This document shows positions 1-9,139 of a DNA stretch of 64,000 bases, one piece after another. The translations under genes were made by a program, and so were the position numbers. Under the pieces are notes generated by a model. That model made no database searches, was not told the origin of the DNA, and saw nothing but the letters and a program-made list of their open reading frames with translations. The number at the start of each line of letters is the position of its first letter. The first letter of the stretch is position 1. The DNA is from Catenuloplanes indicus. GTDB taxonomy: Bacteria; Actinomycetota; Actinomycetes; Mycobacteriales; Micromonosporaceae. Location of the stretch: assembly GCF_030813715.1 (NCBI RefSeq), contig NZ_JAUSUZ010000001.1, positions 496,001-560,000 on the forward strand, in the 5' to 3' direction.

Positions 1-1082
<1,082 letters not shown>

Positions 1083-1145
1083 CGCGCTACCCGTGCCTGC
1101 CGGAAGGCGTCGCGCCGTCGCGGGAATCCACGGCGGCCGCGTCGT

Positions 1146-1646
1146 TCAGCGCTGAGGCAGCGCACGGACCAGCGCCTCGATGCGGCGCTGCCGTGCCGGT
1201 GCCCGTTCGGCCTCCTCGATCGGCCGCAGCAGCCGCCGGCGCTCGGCGGGACGGCAGCGCGCGAAGGCGTCGTTACGGCCCGAGGCGTCGAGGGCCACCT
1301 GGACGTCGGCCGGCACCGGTACGTGGTCGGGGTCGGCCGGCCGCAGCCGGCATGCCACGACGCCGCCGGCCTGAGCGCCGATCCTGCGTTGCAGCGCGAC
1401 GCCGACGTACATGAACGGGCGGCGCGCGACGTCGGCCTTGTTGACCCCGAGGTTGACGTCCACCGTGCCGAGGCGGCCCTCGACGCGCCGGGTGGCCGCC
1501 ACGGTGACGGCGTCCTGGAGAAGGTCGTCGAGGTACAGGACGGTGTACGTGTTACGGCCCCACGGGAGAAGCTCGAGCGGAGCGTCGAAAGCGACCCACC
1601 CGCCGCCTGCGTCAGCCTCCGGGGGATGCGGTTCCAGCTCGTCCAC
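1146..1646 (-). CDS. DUF1905 / YdeI (OmpD-associated) family protein
   Basis: 166 residues from a GTG start. The N-terminal half (about residues 20-95) resembles the DUF1905 barrel. The C-terminal half resembles the YdeI/OmpD-associated family: a DVQVALDASGRNDAF segment followed by a basic helical stretch with RRLLRPIEEAERAPARQRR. This two-part layout is common in actinobacteria and the biochemical role is not established. The gene stands alone, tail-to-tail with the upstream kinase. The family call rests on recognising these segments by eye, so I hold it at moderate confidence. Confidence 0.65.
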   Translation of the reverse strand: MDELEPHPPEADAGGGWVAFDAPLELLPWGRNTYTVLYLDDLLQDAVTVAATRRVEGRLGTVDVNLGVNKADVARRPFMYVGVALQRRIGAQAGGVVACRLRPADPDHVPVPADVQVALDASGRNDAFARCRPAERRRLLRPIEEAERAPARQRRIEALVRALPQR

Positions 1647-2037
1647 CTGCTCACCGGCTTCCGCGGGTTAGGCCGTCACGCACCGGGTGCGACAGCCGGG
1701 CCGAGACCTCGGCAGCTGCCGGTATCGCAGTCTACGGCGCGTCCGCCGTGCGCGAGGCCAGGACGCGGATGATCGAGCGAACGTGCACTGTGCGTTCCCG
1801 TCTGCGGTCGGCGAATGACCTGACACCCCGCACGACGCCCGCGCCGGTACGGCCGAGCCAGGCGCTGTTCGTCCTGGTGACGGCGGCGCCACCCGGCTGT
1901 GCGGGCGGCGCGGGGTGGTGCCGTCACCACCTGGTTGCGCATCCGCGCCGAGGCGATACTGGGCGAAGGGACCTGGCGGCACTGGGCGGATTCCTCAGGT
2001 CACGCCGCGATCGGCTCGACCCACGGGAACTCGGTTT
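1647..2037. other. Gene-free stretch with one hairpin
   Basis: I see no convincing coding sequence here: the open frames on both strands are Arg/Pro-rich and look like GC-bias artefacts. A hairpin with 9-bp arms (GGTGACGGC at 1876-1884, GCCGTCACC at 1920-1928) and a 35-base loop is present. It has no T-run and could be chance in DNA this GC-rich. Confidence 0.4.
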
Positions 2038-2283
2038 CGGCGGCTGCTGAGGACCAGCGCCGAGTTCCGGGACCTGTGGGCTCGGCAGCACGTGGCCGTC
2101 CGCCGCGCGGACCGTGAACGTCTCCTGCACCCCACGGTCGGCGAGATCGAGCTGAACTGCCTGAGCCTGCTCAGCGAGGACGGCGGCCAGCGCCTGCTGT
2201 GGTTCACCCCCGTCCCGGGCAGCACCGCCGTGGAGCAGCTCGAACTGCTGAACGTCATCGGCCGGATCGACGTGCCGGGGTAG
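2038..2283 (+). pseudogene. Remnant of an MmyB-type HTH regulator (C-terminal ligand-binding part only)
   Basis: The last ~80 codons before the TAG at 2281 read FRRLLRTSAEFRDLWARQHV, then a segment with HPTVGEIELNCLSLL and LLWFTPVPGSTAVEQLELL. This matches the C-terminal end of the MmyB-like ligand-binding domain of actinobacterial XRE regulators (SxEFRxLWARHDV ... HPxVGELELxY ... YTAEPGSxSxExLxLL). The N-terminal helix-turn-helix and most of the sensor domain are missing, and the upstream frame does not look like this family. The fragment overlaps the 3' end of the convergent gene by 29 bases. I read it as a decayed gene, not a functional short protein. Confidence 0.6.
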
Positions 2284-4588
2284 CGGCGGCCGCGCGGCCC
2301 TCCGGCACGCTCGCCGCGGTGCGGTGCCGGGTGTCGTCGAGCCAGGCCGCCGCGAGCGCGGCGGTGTCCGGGCCGGAGTGCCACAACCGCTCCGGGTCGG
2401 TGGGCATGGCCGCGTGCAGCAGCCGGCGCAGCCGGTCCGCGGGCAGGCGGGCCAGTTTGCGGGCCTCGGCCCGCTCCCGGCGCGCGGTCAGGCCGGTCGC
2501 GGACAGGAACCCGGGCGGCACCGCCGGGTCGTCGGCCGCCACGTAGAGCGCACCGGTCAGCAGGACCGTGGCGGTGGCCGGCGGCATCGGCAGGTGGAGC
2601 GCCCAGCCGGGATCCCACCGGACCGGGCCGCGGTCCGCCAGCAGTTCCACCAGCCGCCGCAGCGGGCCGTACCCGGCGTCCGGCTCCTCGGCCGTGAGCA
2701 GCACGATCGTCTCGCGCCCGGGCGTGCTGCCCAGCCGCTCCAGCACGATCCCGCCGGCCGGGGCGTCCGCCCCGTGATCGATCTCCACGGTGACCGCGCG
2801 GGCGCGGGCGAACTCGGGGGTGGTCAGCTCGGTCAGCAGCGCGGCCAGTGCCTCGCGGACCGGTTCCGGCGTGGTCGCCATCGCGGCCCGCAACCCGGCC
2901 GCGCCGAGCGTGGGAAGGACACGCCACCACAGCGGTACGTCCGGCCACCCGCCGGCCGTGCCGCCCTGCCCGGCACGGAGCAAGTCGCGCACGTGGGCCA
3001 GGTGTTCGAGGGTGCGATATCCGGGCAGCGTGCCCGGGGCGGCGGCCGTCCGGTACCGCGGACGGCCGGCGGACGAGAACCCGGACAGGCCATTGGTGAC
3101 GTGCAGATCGTGGGCGCCCGGTGCGGCTTCCGGCGTACCCGCGACGGTGGTGAACCGGTTCGTCTCCGCGGCGAGCCGGGCGGCCTCGGCGGTGACGCGG
3201 TGCACCGCGCCGGCCAGCACCCGGTCGGTGTGCGCGGGTGGGGCGGTGCCGGCGCGCAGCATCGCCGACGCCGCCGGGTCACGCGGCCGCATCAGGTGCC
3301 ACCAGCCGGCCGGGGGCAGCCACATCGGCCCGCCCGCCTCCGGCTCCCCGTGGGCGGCCGTGCCGGTCAGCGGGTCCCAGATCGTCACCGTGCCGATCGG
3401 GGTGGCGGTGAACAGCACGTCCGTTCCGGGGAGGCGCAGCACTCCGGCGATCTCGGCGACGTCCGCGTCCGGGGGCAGCGGCAGCTCCCGGCCGTCGGAC
3501 GTGCGCACGACCGGTCCGTGCGCGGTCTGCGCCACGGCCCAGTCCCGGACGCCGGGCGGGGGTTGCTCCGGGGGGTCCGGGAGCGTGCCGGCGTCGGAGT
3601 CGCCGAGCGGGAACACGGTCTCCGGGCGGTCCGCCCAGTAGCCGTGGCCGCCGTCCTGGTCGTACCAGGTCACCAGCAGGCGGCCGGCCCGCAGCTCGCA
3701 CAGCGCCGTGCCGGCCGCCTCCGGCTGGCCCGGCACCCCGGCGGCGTAGCGCCCGGCGATGCCGTCGGGTGTGAGGACCACCGCGCTCGTGCCGTCGTAG
3801 AGGGCCAGCAGCGGCCACCGCCCGACCCGGCGGACGCGCGACGGGTCCAGTTCCGCGTACGCCTGCTCGTACGCGGGCCAGACCAGTTCCTCGGCGAGAC
3901 CGGCGCGCAGCGTCCGGCCGAGTGCGGCGGCGACGTCGAGGCCGGCGACCCGGTCCAGCAGCGGGCCGAACGCGGCACGCCCGGCCGCGGACCGTAGCGG
4001 CGCCAACCGGCCCACCACCTCGGCGATCGGGCCGATCGGCAGTTCGCCGAGGCGCGCGGTCGACGACTCCACCTCGGCCCGCAGCGCCGCGGCCACGCCG
4101 GGCACGGACATCGCCCGGGCCAGCACCAGCGGATGCAGCGGCCGGCGGCCGGACGGATCGGCCCCGAAGTCACGCCGGGTCAGCAGCGCGAACGCCGCCT
4201 CCCGGAACCGGTCGCGCACCGCGGGGTGGGAGGCCAGCGCCCGCAGGTCCCGGCGCCCGGGCGTGTCGTCGGCGAACCAGGCGACCAGGTCGACGGTGCC
4301 CGGATCGACCGGTGCGCCCGCCGCCAGCAGCAGGTCGTAGACGTCCAGGTCGCGGGACATCGAGCGGTGCGGTGGCACGACCGGCACGCCGTCGGCCCGG
4401 AGCCGCCCGGCGAGCAGGCCGGCCAGTTCCAGCAGGACGGGGGACCGGGCGCCGGCGTGGGCGTCCGCCCGGCGGGCCAGGATCCGGTTGATCAGGCGCG
4501 CGGCGTCCCCGGGTGCCGCCGCGCGGGCCCGCTCGTCCACCCGTGCCGCGAGCGTCCCCCGCGCGGCTGTCTCCCGGCGTGCTCCCAT
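2255..4588 (-). CDS. Large protein of unknown function
   Basis: About 777 residues if translation starts at the ATG at 4588 (MGARRETAARG); an in-frame ATG at 4618 is an alternative, and the frame stays open further upstream without looking like protein. I do not recognise a family. It has no signal peptide or membrane span. The middle (about residues 290-460) contains repeated short beta-type segments such as LLALYDGTSAVVLTPDGIAG, GRLLVTWYDQDGG and VLFTATPIGTVTIWDPLTG, which look like WD40/beta-propeller blades. The rest is Ala/Leu/Arg-rich and probably helical. The amino-acid composition and third-position GC pattern support a real gene on this strand, whereas the overlapping plus-strand frames are low-complexity. 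Confidence 0.6.
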   Translation of the reverse strand: MGARRETAARGTLAARVDERARAAAPGDAARLINRILARRADAHAGARSPVLLELAGLLAGRLRADGVPVVPPHRSMSRDLDVYDLLLAAGAPVDPGTVDLVAWFADDTPGRRDLRALASHPAVRDRFREAAFALLTRRDFGADPSGRRPLHPLVLARAMSVPGVAAALRAEVESSTARLGELPIGPIAEVVGRLAPLRSAAGRAAFGPLLDRVAGLDVAAALGRTLRAGLAEELVWPAYEQAYAELDPSRVRRVGRWPLLALYDGTSAVVLTPDGIAGRYAAGVPGQPEAAGTALCELRAGRLLVTWYDQDGGHGYWADRPETVFPLGDSDAGTLPDPPEQPPPGVRDWAVAQTAHGPVVRTSDGRELPLPPDADVAEIAGVLRLPGTDVLFTATPIGTVTIWDPLTGTAAHGEPEAGGPMWLPPAGWWHLMRPRDPAASAMLRAGTAPPAHTDRVLAGAVHRVTAEAARLAAETNRFTTVAGTPEAAPGAHDLHVTNGLSGFSSAGRPRYRTAAAPGTLPGYRTLEHLAHVRDLLRAGQGGTAGGWPDVPLWWRVLPTLGAAGLRAAMATTPEPVREALAALLTELTTPEFARARAVTVEIDHGADAPAGGIVLERLGSTPGRETIVLLTAEEPDAGYGPLRRLVELLADRGPVRWDPGWALHLPMPPATATVLLTGALYVAADDPAVPPGFLSATGLTARRERAEARKLARLPADRLRRLLHAAMPTDPERLWHSGPDTAALAAAWLDDTRHRTAASVPEGRAAAATPARRSGR

Positions 4589-4771
4589 GCCGCGCACGAT
4601 AGCCGTCCCCACCGACATTCCCGGGTCCGCGCGCCGGGTGTCATCGGTACCCGGCACCCGGCGCACGTACGGCGCCGCCGGCCACCAGACGCGCGAGGCG
4701 ATCGGCGTCCGGGGTGTCCGGCGCCGGTGAGCAGACGACGATCCGCACGTCGCTGCCGGGGACCTGCAGGC

Positions 4772-4945
4772 GCCGTGTACGGGCGGCTGGACGTGCTGGT
4801 CGACAACGCGGCCGTGAACAGCGTGGTCGCGCCGCTGGAGCACACCGGCGCGGCCGCGGCCGCCGCGCTCCTGGACGCGAACGTGCTGGGCTCGCTGCGG
4901 GTCACCGACGCGTTCGTCGACCGCCACGGGCCGGTGCAACGGTGA
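4772..4945 (+). pseudogene. Short-chain dehydrogenase fragment
   Basis: The segment reads AVYGRLDVLVDNAAVNSVVA, followed by a helix and an ALLDANVLGSLRVTDAF stretch, then stops after ~57 codons. It matches the central part of SDR enzymes: the GRLDVLVNNA motif (here VDNA instead of VNNA) and the following N-x-x-G-x helix. The Gly-rich NAD(P) loop and the Tyr-x-x-x-Lys active site are absent. It is a decayed remnant lying between two intact genes. Confidence 0.6.
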
Positions 4946-4964
4946 GTGCGGTCACCTCGCGTGC

Positions 4965-5684
4965 TCAGGCACGGCTTCGGCGGACCTGGCGGACGGCCTC
5001 GGCGAGACCGCCGTTCCACGGCGTGCCGTGCCCCGGCAGCACCCAGGTCGCCGCGATCCCCCGGGCCACGAGCCGGTCGAGCGAGGCGAGCGCGGCGGCC
5101 GGGTCGTCGGTGAACGGCGCCGGCTGCGGGCCGCGCCGGCCGGTCAGCACGTGCCGGGTGGTGAGACCGTCACCGACGAAGATCGCGTCCACCATCGGCA
5201 CGTGCACCGCGATGCTGCCCGGCGAGTGCCCCGGCAGCCCGACCACGCGCGGCGTGCCGGGCAGACCGAGCACGTCGCCGTCGTTCACCTCGACGACCTC
5301 GCGCGGGTACGCCGTGCGGAGCCCGCCCCGGCTCGCCGCGTACCCGATGAACCGGGCCAGCGGCCCGAGGCGCACCCGGCCCCACGCGGGACTGGTGCTG
5401 ACCTCGCCGCGGGCGCGGGCGGCGTCGCCGCCGTGGACGTGGATCGGCACGCCGTGGTCGCGCCGCAGCCGTTCGGCGAACCCGACGTGGTCGCTGTCGC
5501 CGTGGGTGAGCACGACGCCGCGCACGTCGGCCGGCCCGAGCCCCAGCATGCGCAGTTCCGCGACCAGCTCCCGCCAGTGCCCGGGCAGCCCGGCGTCGAT
5601 CACGGTGACGCCGTCACCGGTCACCACCAGGTACGCCGCGACGATGTCGTTGCCGATCCGGTGCAGTCCGTCGTGGAGTCTCAT
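4965..5684 (-). CDS. Metallo-beta-lactamase-fold hydrolase
   Basis: 239 residues. The beta-lactamase fold is shown by VIDAGLPGH near residue 30, the metal motif THGDSDHVG near residue 60 (an H-x-D-x-D-H variant of the usual H-x-H-x-D-H), GLPGHSPGS in the middle and LPGHGTPW near the C terminus. The substrate cannot be told; glyoxalase II-like or quorum-quenching-like hydrolases have similar layouts. It is transcribed divergently from a TetR-family gene 87 bases away. A palindrome-rich operator fills the gap, so it is probably controlled by that repressor. Confidence 0.8.
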   Translation of the reverse strand: MRLHDGLHRIGNDIVAAYLVVTGDGVTVIDAGLPGHWRELVAELRMLGLGPADVRGVVLTHGDSDHVGFAERLRRDHGVPIHVHGGDAARARGEVSTSPAWGRVRLGPLARFIGYAASRGGLRTAYPREVVEVNDGDVLGLPGTPRVVGLPGHSPGSIAVHVPMVDAIFVGDGLTTRHVLTGRRGPQPAPFTDDPAAALASLDRLVARGIAATWVLPGHGTPWNGGLAEAVRQVRRSRA

Positions 5685-5714
5685 GATGGTCCGTCCTTCC
5701 TGGGGCCCGGGTAG

Positions 5715-5758
5715 GATGGCTACGATACATAGCCATCATGGCTATGGTCCATAGCTAT
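5715..5758. promoter_or_regulatory. Overlapping palindromes: probable TetR operator
   Basis: Three overlapping inverted repeats share the half-site ATGGCTA/TAGCCAT. They are GATGGCTA-N7-TAGCCATC (5715-5737), CATAGCCAT-C-ATGGCTATG (5728-5746, perfect) and CTATGG-T-CCATAG (5742-5754, perfect). ATAGCTAT follows at 5751-5758. The array lies between the divergent hydrolase and TetR genes, so one repressor could silence both. This stretch is AT-rich compared with its surroundings. Confidence 0.75.
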
Positions 5759-5771
5759 CAAGGGAGTACAC

Positions 5772-6353
5772 ATGCCGGCGCCGGAACGGACGTCGCTGAC
5801 GGAGATCATCACGGCCGCGCGCGACCTCCTGGAACGGGACGGGCTCGCCGGCCTGACCATGCAGGCCGTCGCGACCCGGGTCGGCGTGCGGGCACCGTCG
5901 CTCTACAAGCGGGTACGCGGCCGCGACGACCTGATCCGGCTGACCGCCGAGGCGAGCGTGCGCGATCTCGGCGAGGCGCTGGCCGCGGTGGAGACCACGG
6001 GCGAGCCCCGGCGGGTGCTGGCCGACGCGGTCCGGGCGTTCCGCGCGTTCGCCCACGCGCACCCGGCCGCCTATCACCTGATCTTCGCGAGCGCACCGGG
6101 TGCCGCCCGCCCCGACCCCGGCGCGGTGGCCGACGCCGCCGCTCCGGTCCTGCGGGTGGCCGCCGCGCTCGCCGGGCCCGAGCACGCGCTGGAGGCCGCC
6201 CGCACACTGACCGCGTGGGCGCACGGTTTCGTCAGCATGGAACTGGCCGGCGCGTTCAACCTCGGCGGAGACGTGAACGACGCCTACGAGTTCGGCATCA
6301 CCCGCCTCGCCGACGCGCTGACCGCCCCCACCCGGCCCACGCCGGCGGACTGA
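5772..6353 (+). CDS. TetR-family transcriptional regulator
   Basis: 193 residues. The N-terminal helix-turn-helix covers about residues 8-55 (IITAARDLLERDGLAGLTMQ, then AVATRVGV and APSLYKRVRGRDDLI, with the typical LYKRVRGRDDL recognition-helix end). The C-terminal part (about 80-185) resembles the TetR_C_33/WHG ligand-binding type with AYHLIFASAPG and LTAWAHGFVSMELAGAF. GGGAG precedes the ATG. It is the likely repressor of itself and of the divergent metallo-hydrolase through the palindromes just upstream. Confidence 0.9.
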   Translation: MPAPERTSLTEIITAARDLLERDGLAGLTMQAVATRVGVRAPSLYKRVRGRDDLIRLTAEASVRDLGEALAAVETTGEPRRVLADAVRAFRAFAHAHPAAYHLIFASAPGAARPDPGAVADAAAPVLRVAAALAGPEHALEAARTLTAWAHGFVSMELAGAFNLGGDVNDAYEFGITRLADALTAPTRPTPAD

Positions 6354-6373
6354 CCGCCGCTGGCGTCCCGGAG

Positions 6374-6412
6374 CGTCCCGGGCTCCCTCCGCGGCGGAGG
6401 GCACCCGGGACG
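6374..6412. terminator. Bidirectional hairpin terminator
   Basis: Outer arms CGTCCCGGG (6374-6382) and CCCGGGACG (6404-6412) enclose an inner stem of CCCTCCGC against GCGGAGGG. It sits between the convergent TetR and thioesterase genes, 4 bases from the thioesterase stop. There is no T-run, as is usual for high-GC actinobacterial terminators. It marks the left end of the biosynthetic operon. Confidence 0.75.
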
Positions 6413-6415
6413 GGA

Positions 6416-7168
6416 TCAGGCGAGGTGGGTGGTGAGGTCGGCGAGCAGGGTGGTTTCCTCGGGGACGAGGAAGAAGTGGCCGCCGGGGAAGACGCGCAAG
6501 CGGAATCCGCCGGTGGTGGTGTGGGACCAGGCCTCGAAGTCGGGGAGCCGGCCGTCGGTGTCGCGGGCGCCGGCGTAGGCGGTGACGGGTGCGGCCAGGC
6601 GCGGCAGGATCGGTGGCGGGCGGTAGGTCTCGATCATGCGGTAGTCGGCGCGCAGCACCGGGAGCAGCAGCTCGGCCAGGTCCGGATCGTCCCAGGCGGA
6701 CCGGTGCACGTCGTCGAGCCGGCGCACGGCGTCGATCAGGGCCTGGTCGGCGCCGCGGTGCAGCGTGCCGGGCGGCACCCGGTGCGGGGCGGCACGGCCG
6801 GAGACGAAGACCCGCCGGGGTACGGCGCCGTGTCGTTCCAGGCGCAGCGCCACCTCGTACGCGACGGTGGCGCCCATGCTGTGGCCGAACAGCGCGACCG
6901 GCCGGTCCAGCAGCGGCAGCAGCGCCTCGGCGAGCGGATCGGCCAGCGCGGCCAGCGTCGCGGGGATCGGCTCGCGCATGCGGTCCTGGCGGCCCGGATA
7001 ACAGGCGGAGAGCAGCTCCACGTCGTCCGGCAGGCCGCCGGCCCAGGTGCGGAACGCGGTGGGCCCGCCACCGGCGTGCGGCAGGCAGACCAGCCGCAGG
7101 CGAGGGCGGGCCACCGGGCGGTAGCGGCGGAACCAGCGGGTCGACGTGCCGGGCAGCGCCGTGGTCAC
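6416..7168 (-). CDS. Type II thioesterase
   Basis: 250 residues, the usual size for editing thioesterases that clear misprimed or stalled carrier proteins in NRPS/PKS systems. Visible landmarks are the CLPHAGGG start, the CYPGRQDRMREP substrate loop, the nucleophile elbow GHSMGA near residue 94 and the catalytic His in GGHFF near residue 229. The catalytic Asp is probably in AGARDTDGR. It is the last gene of the minus-strand operon and overlaps its upstream neighbour by ATGA. Confidence 0.92.
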   Translation of the reverse strand: MTTALPGTSTRWFRRYRPVARPRLRLVCLPHAGGGPTAFRTWAGGLPDDVELLSACYPGRQDRMREPIPATLAALADPLAEALLPLLDRPVALFGHSMGATVAYEVALRLERHGAVPRRVFVSGRAAPHRVPPGTLHRGADQALIDAVRRLDDVHRSAWDDPDLAELLLPVLRADYRMIETYRPPPILPRLAAPVTAYAGARDTDGRLPDFEAWSHTTTGGFRLRVFPGGHFFLVPEETTLLADLTTHLA

Positions 7169-8127
7169 GAGGCCACCGGCGTGCCGTGGTGTGCCTCGGC
7201 CATCGCCACCGCGATCCGGCGCGGGCCGGTGAACGGCTCCCGGCCGTGCGCCGCGGTCATGTTGTCGACCACCAGCAGGTCGTCGAGCTGCCAGTCGAAG
7301 CGTACGGTCGCGGCGCGGTAGCAGGAGCGCAGGTGGTCCATCACCTCGTCCGGGATCCGCCCGCCGTCACCGTAGTAGGTGTTGGTCGGCAGCTCCTCCT
7401 CGGTGAACAGTTCCAGCAGGCCTTCGCGCACGTCCGGCGCGAGCGTGGTGACGTGGAAGAACGTGGCGTGGTTGAACCAGACCGGCACGCCGGTGTCCGG
7501 GTGGACGTGCACGGCGTCCCGGACCGCGGTGGTGCGCAACGCGTCACCGTGCCACTCGGCGCGCAGCCCGGACCGGGCGCAGTACGCCTCGACGACGGCC
7601 CGGTCGCCGGTGTTGAACGCACGCTGCCACGGGGTGCCGATGCGCGGGTGGAAGTTCCGGACCACCATCCACCGGCGCCGCGCGAACTCGTCCCGGATCG
7701 CGGGGTCGATCAGCCGGTACACCTCGCGGACGTCGGCCAGCGGCGTGGCGCCCCGCGTGCCGGGCGGGCTGACGCAGTAGAAGAACAGCGTGCGCGGCCA
7801 GCCGGCCTGGTACGAGTTCTCGTTGTGCAGGAAGATCTCCTCGTCGGCCGGGTAGTCCGTCGAGGTGTAGACGCGCCCCTCGATCGTGCTGCGCGGCGAC
7901 GAGCGCTCCTCGTAGGCCAGTGGTTCGCCGGAGAGCGCGCGGACGGCCGCGTCCATGCCGGGCACGCCGCCGACCGTGTACCCGCGGAACAGCACGGCGC
8001 CGTGCCGGACGAGCCGGTCGTGCAGTGCGGCGCGGTCCGCTGCCAGCCGGGCCGTGAGGTCGTCGCCGGGGCCGTCCGCCTCGATCACGTACGGCAGGGT
8101 GGTCCGGGCCGGTGCTTGCGGTGTCAT
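7165..8127 (-). CDS. SyrP-like Fe(II)/2-oxoglutarate dioxygenase (1)
   Basis: 320 residues of the TauD/TfdA superfamily. The closest recognisable type is SyrP and related beta-hydroxylases that act on carrier-bound amino acids: YTSTDYP, then the iron motif H-x-E in FLHNENSYQ near residue 101, WPRTLFFYC, and the distal His in AAHGREPF near residue 293. SyrP hydroxylates peptidyl-carrier-bound Asp in syringomycin synthesis. Given the Asn/Asp-like adenylation pockets in this cluster, a beta-hydroxylation of such a residue is a reasonable inference. It is a distant paralogue of its neighbour and both lie at the end of the NRPS operon. Confidence 0.87.
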   Translation of the reverse strand: MTPQAPARTTLPYVIEADGPGDDLTARLAADRAALHDRLVRHGAVLFRGYTVGGVPGMDAAVRALSGEPLAYEERSSPRSTIEGRVYTSTDYPADEEIFLHNENSYQAGWPRTLFFYCVSPPGTRGATPLADVREVYRLIDPAIRDEFARRRWMVVRNFHPRIGTPWQRAFNTGDRAVVEAYCARSGLRAEWHGDALRTTAVRDAVHVHPDTGVPVWFNHATFFHVTTLAPDVREGLLELFTEEELPTNTYYGDGGRIPDEVMDHLRSCYRAATVRFDWQLDDLLVVDNMTAAHGREPFTGPRRIAVAMAEAHHGTPVAS

Positions 8128-8142
8128 GCGGTGCCCCTCCCG

Positions 8143-9087
8143 TCAGTCCGACATCGCGACGAGCACGCGCCGCTTGCCGGTGAACGACCGGCGGCCGTGG
8201 CCGACCGCGATGTTGTCGATGAGCATCAGATCGCCGGTACGCCAGTCGACGTCCACCGCGGACGCCAGCCCGACGTCGCGGATGTGCACCGCCCACTCCC
8301 CCGGGATCGGCGAGCCGTCGGCGAACGCGACCGACTGGGGCAGGTCCTCCGGCGGCATGATGGCCGCGAGGGCGGCCGCGGTGTCGTCGCCGAGTGCGGC
8401 CGCGTGCCACTGGTCGGCCTGGTTGAACCAGACCTCCTCGCCGGTGACCGGGTGCTTGACGGTCGCCGGGCGCAGCTGGGTGACGCGCAGGCTGCCGTCC
8501 GGCTTCCAGGTCCACTCGGCCTCGGTACCGGCCAGGAAACGCTCCACCTCCGCGCGGTCGCCGGTCTCGAACGTGTCCTGCCAGCTCTTGCCCAGGCCGT
8601 ACCCGTCGTGCAGGTTCTGGGTGTAGCGCAGGCCGGCGGCGAACGCCGCGGAGACCTCCGGGTCGAGCGAGTCCAGCCACAGCGTGCCGTCGACGACGGG
8701 CGTGGCGCCGCCGGTCTCGGCCGCCTGCTCGCAGAAGAACATCAGCCGGGTCGGCCACTTCGCCGCGTACGACAGCTCGTTGTGCATCGAGATGACGAAC
8801 TCCGGCGGGTACTCCGTGGAGGTGTAGAGGTTCGCGCCGACCTTGGTGCGCGGCGAGTTGCCGTGCACGTACGCGAGCCGGTTCGGCAGCAGGAAGTTCA
8901 TGATCGGCTCCAGCGCGTCCGGTCGCAGGCCGAAGCCGCGGAAGACCAGCGCCTTGGCCTCGGTCAGCCGGTCCTCCAGCGGCGCTCCCCCGTCGGTGAG
9001 GTGGCGCAGCAGGCCCTCCGGGGTCGCCGGTACGCCGGCGGTCTCCGGGTCGATCTCGGTGGGCAGCCAGCGGCGGCGGGTCTCCAT
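8143..9087 (-). CDS. SyrP-like Fe(II)/2-oxoglutarate dioxygenase (2)
   Basis: 314 residues with the ATG at 9087, chosen because GAGGGAGG lies just upstream; the frame is open further but the extra residues do not fit the family. The iron ligands are H-x-E in SMHNELSYA near residue 100 and the distal His in VGHGRRSF near residue 294. YTSTEYPPEF and WPTRLMFFC match the SyrP-type pattern. Only 15 bases separate it from the other dioxygenase. Two such enzymes suggest two different sites or residues of the peptide are hydroxylated. Confidence 0.87.
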   Translation of the reverse strand: METRRRWLPTEIDPETAGVPATPEGLLRHLTDGGAPLEDRLTEAKALVFRGFGLRPDALEPIMNFLLPNRLAYVHGNSPRTKVGANLYTSTEYPPEFVISMHNELSYAAKWPTRLMFFCEQAAETGGATPVVDGTLWLDSLDPEVSAAFAAGLRYTQNLHDGYGLGKSWQDTFETGDRAEVERFLAGTEAEWTWKPDGSLRVTQLRPATVKHPVTGEEVWFNQADQWHAAALGDDTAAALAAIMPPEDLPQSVAFADGSPIPGEWAVHIRDVGLASAVDVDWRTGDLMLIDNIAVGHGRRSFTGKRRVLVAMSD

Positions 9088-9139
9088 CGGTTCCTCCCTC
9101 AGGGGATGGACTGTCACCGGGGCAGGATGCGACCGGTCT

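Noticed and set aside
1876-1928. Hairpin GGTGACGGC / GCCGTCACC as a terminator
   Set aside because: No gene ends next to it, the loop is 35 bases, and 9-bp arms are expected by chance in such GC-rich DNA. Mentioned only under the gene-free stretch.
4618-4939. N-terminal extension of the large unknown protein beyond 4588
   Set aside because: The extension overlaps the SDR remnant on the other strand and is rich in His, Arg and Val without structure. The starts at 4588 or 4618 fit better.
9088-9139. ATAG/TATGG sequence between the exporter and dioxygenase genes as a sixth SARP box
   Set aside because: The two elements are not 11 bases apart and the second is not ATAG. The genes are read within the operon.
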